NCBI RefSeq assembly: GCF_040412425.1 | Contig: NC_089763.1 | Span: forward strand, 58,862,915-58,926,914 | Direction of reading: 5' to 3' | From: Macrobrachium rosenbergii | Lineage: Eukaryota; Arthropoda; Malacostraca; Decapoda; Palaemonidae | DNA: 64,000 nucleotides | Shown: positions 61,441 to 64,000 of the stretch, piece after piece | Layout: the number at the start of each line of letters is the position of its first letter | How positions within the stretch are numbered: position 1 is the first letter of the stretch | Made by a program: the position numbers and the translations under genes | Notes under the pieces: generated by a model | Told to the model about the DNA's origin: nothing | Databases searched by the model: none | Seen by the model: only the letters and a program-made list of their open reading frames with translations

Positions 61441-62840
61441 CTGATGTTCATGGACGACATCCAGCTGTATGGTAAGAGCATCAAGGAAATAGATACCCTA
61501 ATCCAGACTGTAAGTATTGTATCTGGGGACATCAGGTTGGAGTCTGGAATAGAAAAATGCACCTTGTTCAACATACAAAAAGGCAGAGTGAGAAGGACTA
61601 AAGTGTTAAAGCTACCAGAAGGGAACAGCTTCAAGCACATAGATGAGACAGGATACAAATACCTGGGAATAGTAGGAGGAGGGGATATAAAACACTGGGA
61701 GATGAAGGGCACGATCAGGAAAGAATTTATACAGAGACTTAAGGCGATAATCATGTCAGAACTCTACGCCGGAAACATGAAAGCCATAAACACATGGGCA
61801 GTACCAGTAATCAGATACAGCGCAGGAGTAGTGGAGTGGACGAAGGCTGAACTCCGCAGCATTTACCAGAAAACTAGGAAACACGTGACAATACACAAAG
61901 CACTACACCCAAGAGCAAATACAGAGAGACTATACATAACACGAAAGGAAGGCATAAGGGACTGTGTCAACATCGAGAACAGAGCGCTGGGGGTATACAT
62001 GAAAACCAGTGAAGACGAGTGGCTAAGGAGTGCATGGGAAGAAAGACTGATGAAAGTAGACGAAGACCCAGAAATATACAGAGACAGGAAAATGAAAAAC
62101 AGAACAGAGTAATGGCACAACAAACCAATGCACGGACAGGACAGGAGACCGAACTGGCTAGCGATGAAACATGGCAATGGCTACGGAGGGAAGAACTCAA
62201 GAAGGAAACAGAAGGAATGCTAACAGCGGCACAAGATCAGGCCTTAAGAACCAGATATGTTCAAAGAACAGTAGATAGAAATAACATCTCACCCATATGC
62301 AGGAAGTGCAATAAGAAAAACGAGACCATAAACCACATAACAAGCGAATGTCCGGTGTTTGCATAGAATCAGTACAAAAAGGGGCATGATTCAGTAACAA
62401 AAGCCCTCCACTGGAGCCTGTGCAAGAAACACCAGCTAGCTTGCAGTAATAAGTGGTACGGTACGAACACCTACCTGAGGGAGTGATAGAAAACGATCAG
62501 GCAAAGATCCTCTGGAACTATGGTATCAGAACAGATGGGGTGATACGTGCCAGTAGACCAGACGTGACGTTGATTAACAGAATCAAGAAGAAAGTATCAC
62601 TCATTGATGTCGCAACACCATGTGACACCATAGTAGTATCAAGACCTGAAAATCGAAGTAAGAAGGATATGGGATATGCCAGTGGAAATTGTACCCATAA
62701 TCATAGGAACACTAGGCACGATCCCAAGATCCCAGAAAAGGGATCTGGGAAAACTAGATGCCGAAGTAGCTCCAGGACTCATGCAGAAGAGTGTGCTACT
62801 AGAAACAGCGCACACAGTGAGAAAAGTGATGGACTCCTAA
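61441..62840 (+). pseudogene. R4/Dong-like ORF: reverse transcriptase end, CCHC, restriction-like endonuclease
   Basis: LMFMDDIQLYGKSIKEIDTL is the catalytic xxDD block. Next come ESGIEKCTLFNIQKGR, GYKYLGIVGG, INTWAVPVIRYSAGVVEWTK and HPRANTERLYITRKEG, all typical of this clade. The frame is open to 62110. After one shift it gives ETEGMLTAAQDQALRTRYVQ and CRKCNKKNETINHITSEC (C-x2-C-x7-H-x4-C, about 62299). After a stop at 62364 comes KILWNYGIRTDGVIRASRPD, and then, 14 residues after that Asp, the Asp of SLIDVATP (RPD at 62555-62563, Asp at 62606), the core of the endonuclease. The last block, EIVPIIIGTLGTIPR, is in another frame. About three lesions in all. Confidence 0.78.
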
Positions 62841-62942
62841 GTATGCAGGATGCAACCCGGAACCCCACACTATAAAAACCACCCAGTCTAATAGGATGAC
62901 TGTGATAGACCCCAAAAAATAAAATAATAATAATGATAATAT
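61441..62942 (+). mobile_element. R4/Dong-type LINE with restriction-like endonuclease, 5' truncated
   Basis: The element begins in the middle of the reverse transcriptase, at the YxDD site, directly after (AAT)n. It includes the thumb region, a CCHC motif and a PD-(D/E)XK restriction-like endonuclease, then a short 3' region ending AAATAATAATAATGATAAT. LINEs of this early-branching group (R2, R4, Dong, NeSL) have one ORF and use a restriction-like rather than an apurinic-type endonuclease. The presence of AAT repeats at both ends suggests insertion into, or tailing by, TAA repeats. It is the least decayed element in the window. Confidence 0.75.
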
Positions 62943-63128
62943 AATTTTTACCGTTACTACGGTATGAAACAACTAGATCATGATTTTTGCCAGTACGTCT
63001 AATTCTTCTCAAGGCAACGTTATTCCCGTAGGAAATAAAAATATGTGTAAAATTTTGAATCGACTATTCCTGTCGAGATTACACACGGGTAGCTTGTATA
63101 TCGGTCTGGCTCAGCGTGTTCCTTGCGT

Positions 63129-63132
<4 letters not shown>
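62943..63132. other. No recognisable feature
   Basis: A short AT-rich spacer between the LINE tail and the CT tract. Confidence 0.5.

Positions 63133-63200
<68 letters not shown>
63133..63200. repeat. (CT)n microsatellite
   Basis: About 68 bp of uninterrupted TC/CT. Confidence 0.97.
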
Positions 63201-63203
<3 letters not shown>

Positions 63204-64000
63204 GATTTTGGTAGAGCCATCTTAAAATAGCCGGACCCTAACGCAAGGTCCCAGTGCCGTGTCAGATGGGGCTGGTCGGCCTGAATAAATTATGGCAGCA
63301 TTGATTATAGAGAACTTTTGTTGTCTTGCATGGCCAGATACCTACCTGCTTTAGATGCGGGTGATAATGCCTCAGCTGGATATACGAAATTTGTTATTAC
63401 GTACAGTTTTAGCCGGCCGGTTTAGGGTAAGCTTTAGCAACTGTGTTGCATTGTATGTGTCTTTTTGTGCTCTCAGATGTTTGTGGGCGTTAACTTAAAA
63501 TAGTAGCTTAAGGTTTAACTGAAGTTTTAAAGTACCTTTTTCCTCTTGCTGATGAGGATAAAGAAAGAAGGTTGCAGTTGTAATCTGCAGGAACTTCACT
63601 CGTAAAGATTCATAACGATGTAATTGGCATTTTCTCTGAAAGTATTGTAACCTACTGCAAGGATGTAGGTCTTCGCTTCAAGAACAGTCTGTATATTTTC
63701 ATATTTAAGTCAGTTTTAGTTTTCCTAATCTTTTTTTAAGGTTTTATGAAATCTTATGAAATCCTAAAGATTTCAAGCTTTTATTTCTTTTATATAAATT
63801 TACTAAAAGGAAAATACTTAAGTATATATTTTTTGTACTCCCAAGAATTCTCTCTCTCTCGTTTGTTCGCCACCTTGCTTGTTCTGTATAATAAAATTGA
63901 AAGTTCTTTTCTCCAATATGACATTATTGTGATAAAAATCATTCTTATTTTTCTTTAGAGAACTAGAATGGCATAATCGATGGATTCAGTGCAACTTGAG
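63201..64000. other. No recognisable gene
   Basis: AT-rich DNA to the window end. A 70-codon frame at 63746-63958 is Phe/Ile/Leu-rich and unsupported. Confidence 0.5.

Noticed and set aside
61170..61754. 194-codon minus-strand frame
   Set aside because: It runs antisense through the LINE and reads the AAT tract as poly-Leu; it has no support of its own.

Overview
The window looks like repeat-dominated nuclear DNA from an arthropod, most likely a decapod crustacean. Several interspersed repeats match, from memory, families that are abundant in shrimp, prawn and crayfish DNA: tRNA-derived SINEs, the 'cgccgaagtttctt' repeat, and the repeat carrying a GTAATGCC...GGCATTAC hairpin. Long (TA)n, (CT)n and (AAT)n tracts are unusually dense, as is typical of decapods. 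I found no convincing host exon, no functional protein gene and no intact tRNA. No database search was possible, so family names rest on motifs read by eye.

Layout. 0-5.1 kb: a decayed Penelope-like (PLE) GIY-YIG endonuclease fragment, then a Tc1/mariner-type DDE transposase relic on the minus strand between long diverged inverted repeats. 6.4-12.8 kb: a decapod-type repeat and a near-full-length dead non-LTR retrotransposon (here LINE1, I/Jockey group: zinc-knuckle ORF1, then endonuclease, reverse transcriptase and RNase H), carrying a 2 x 290 bp inverted duplication and ending in an (AAT)n tract. 13-18.5 kb: mostly anonymous DNA with two old reverse-transcriptase fossils, a SINE and a foldback MITE. 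18.6-25.2 kb: the first copy of a Jockey-type LINE (here LINE2), with two foreign insertions, running into a 270 bp (TA)n tract. 25.3-33.6 kb: anonymous DNA, SINEs, a LINE2 3' fragment and a second copy of the foldback MITE. 33.6-38.3 kb: a minus-strand LINE fossil, unassigned DNA and a pogo-like MITE. 38.3-47.5 kb: a LINE2 copy split by a second LINE2 copy (self-nesting, with a 14 bp target-site duplication). 47.5-53 kb: unassigned DNA and a SINE with a 13 bp target-site duplication inside an older repeat. 53-57.5 kb: a dead PLE (reverse transcriptase plus GIY-YIG), then a 2 kb minisatellite of 72 bp units. 57.5-64 kb: anonymous DNA, a tRNA-Arg-like relic and a 5'-truncated R4/Dong-type LINE with a restriction-like endonuclease, bounded by AAT repeats.

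How the parts relate. The coding remnants are all selfish-element machinery and all are broken by stops, frameshifts or deletions. The clearest functional link is between LINE1 and the tRNA-derived SINE. Their 3' tails share sequence and a conserved GAGCTG-N5-CAGCTC hairpin, which suggests the SINE was mobilised by LINE1-type machinery. Several (TA)n tracts lie at the same internal position of separate LINE2 or SINE copies, so part of the microsatellite load is element-borne. No new multi-gene system (defence, biosynthesis or similar) was seen.
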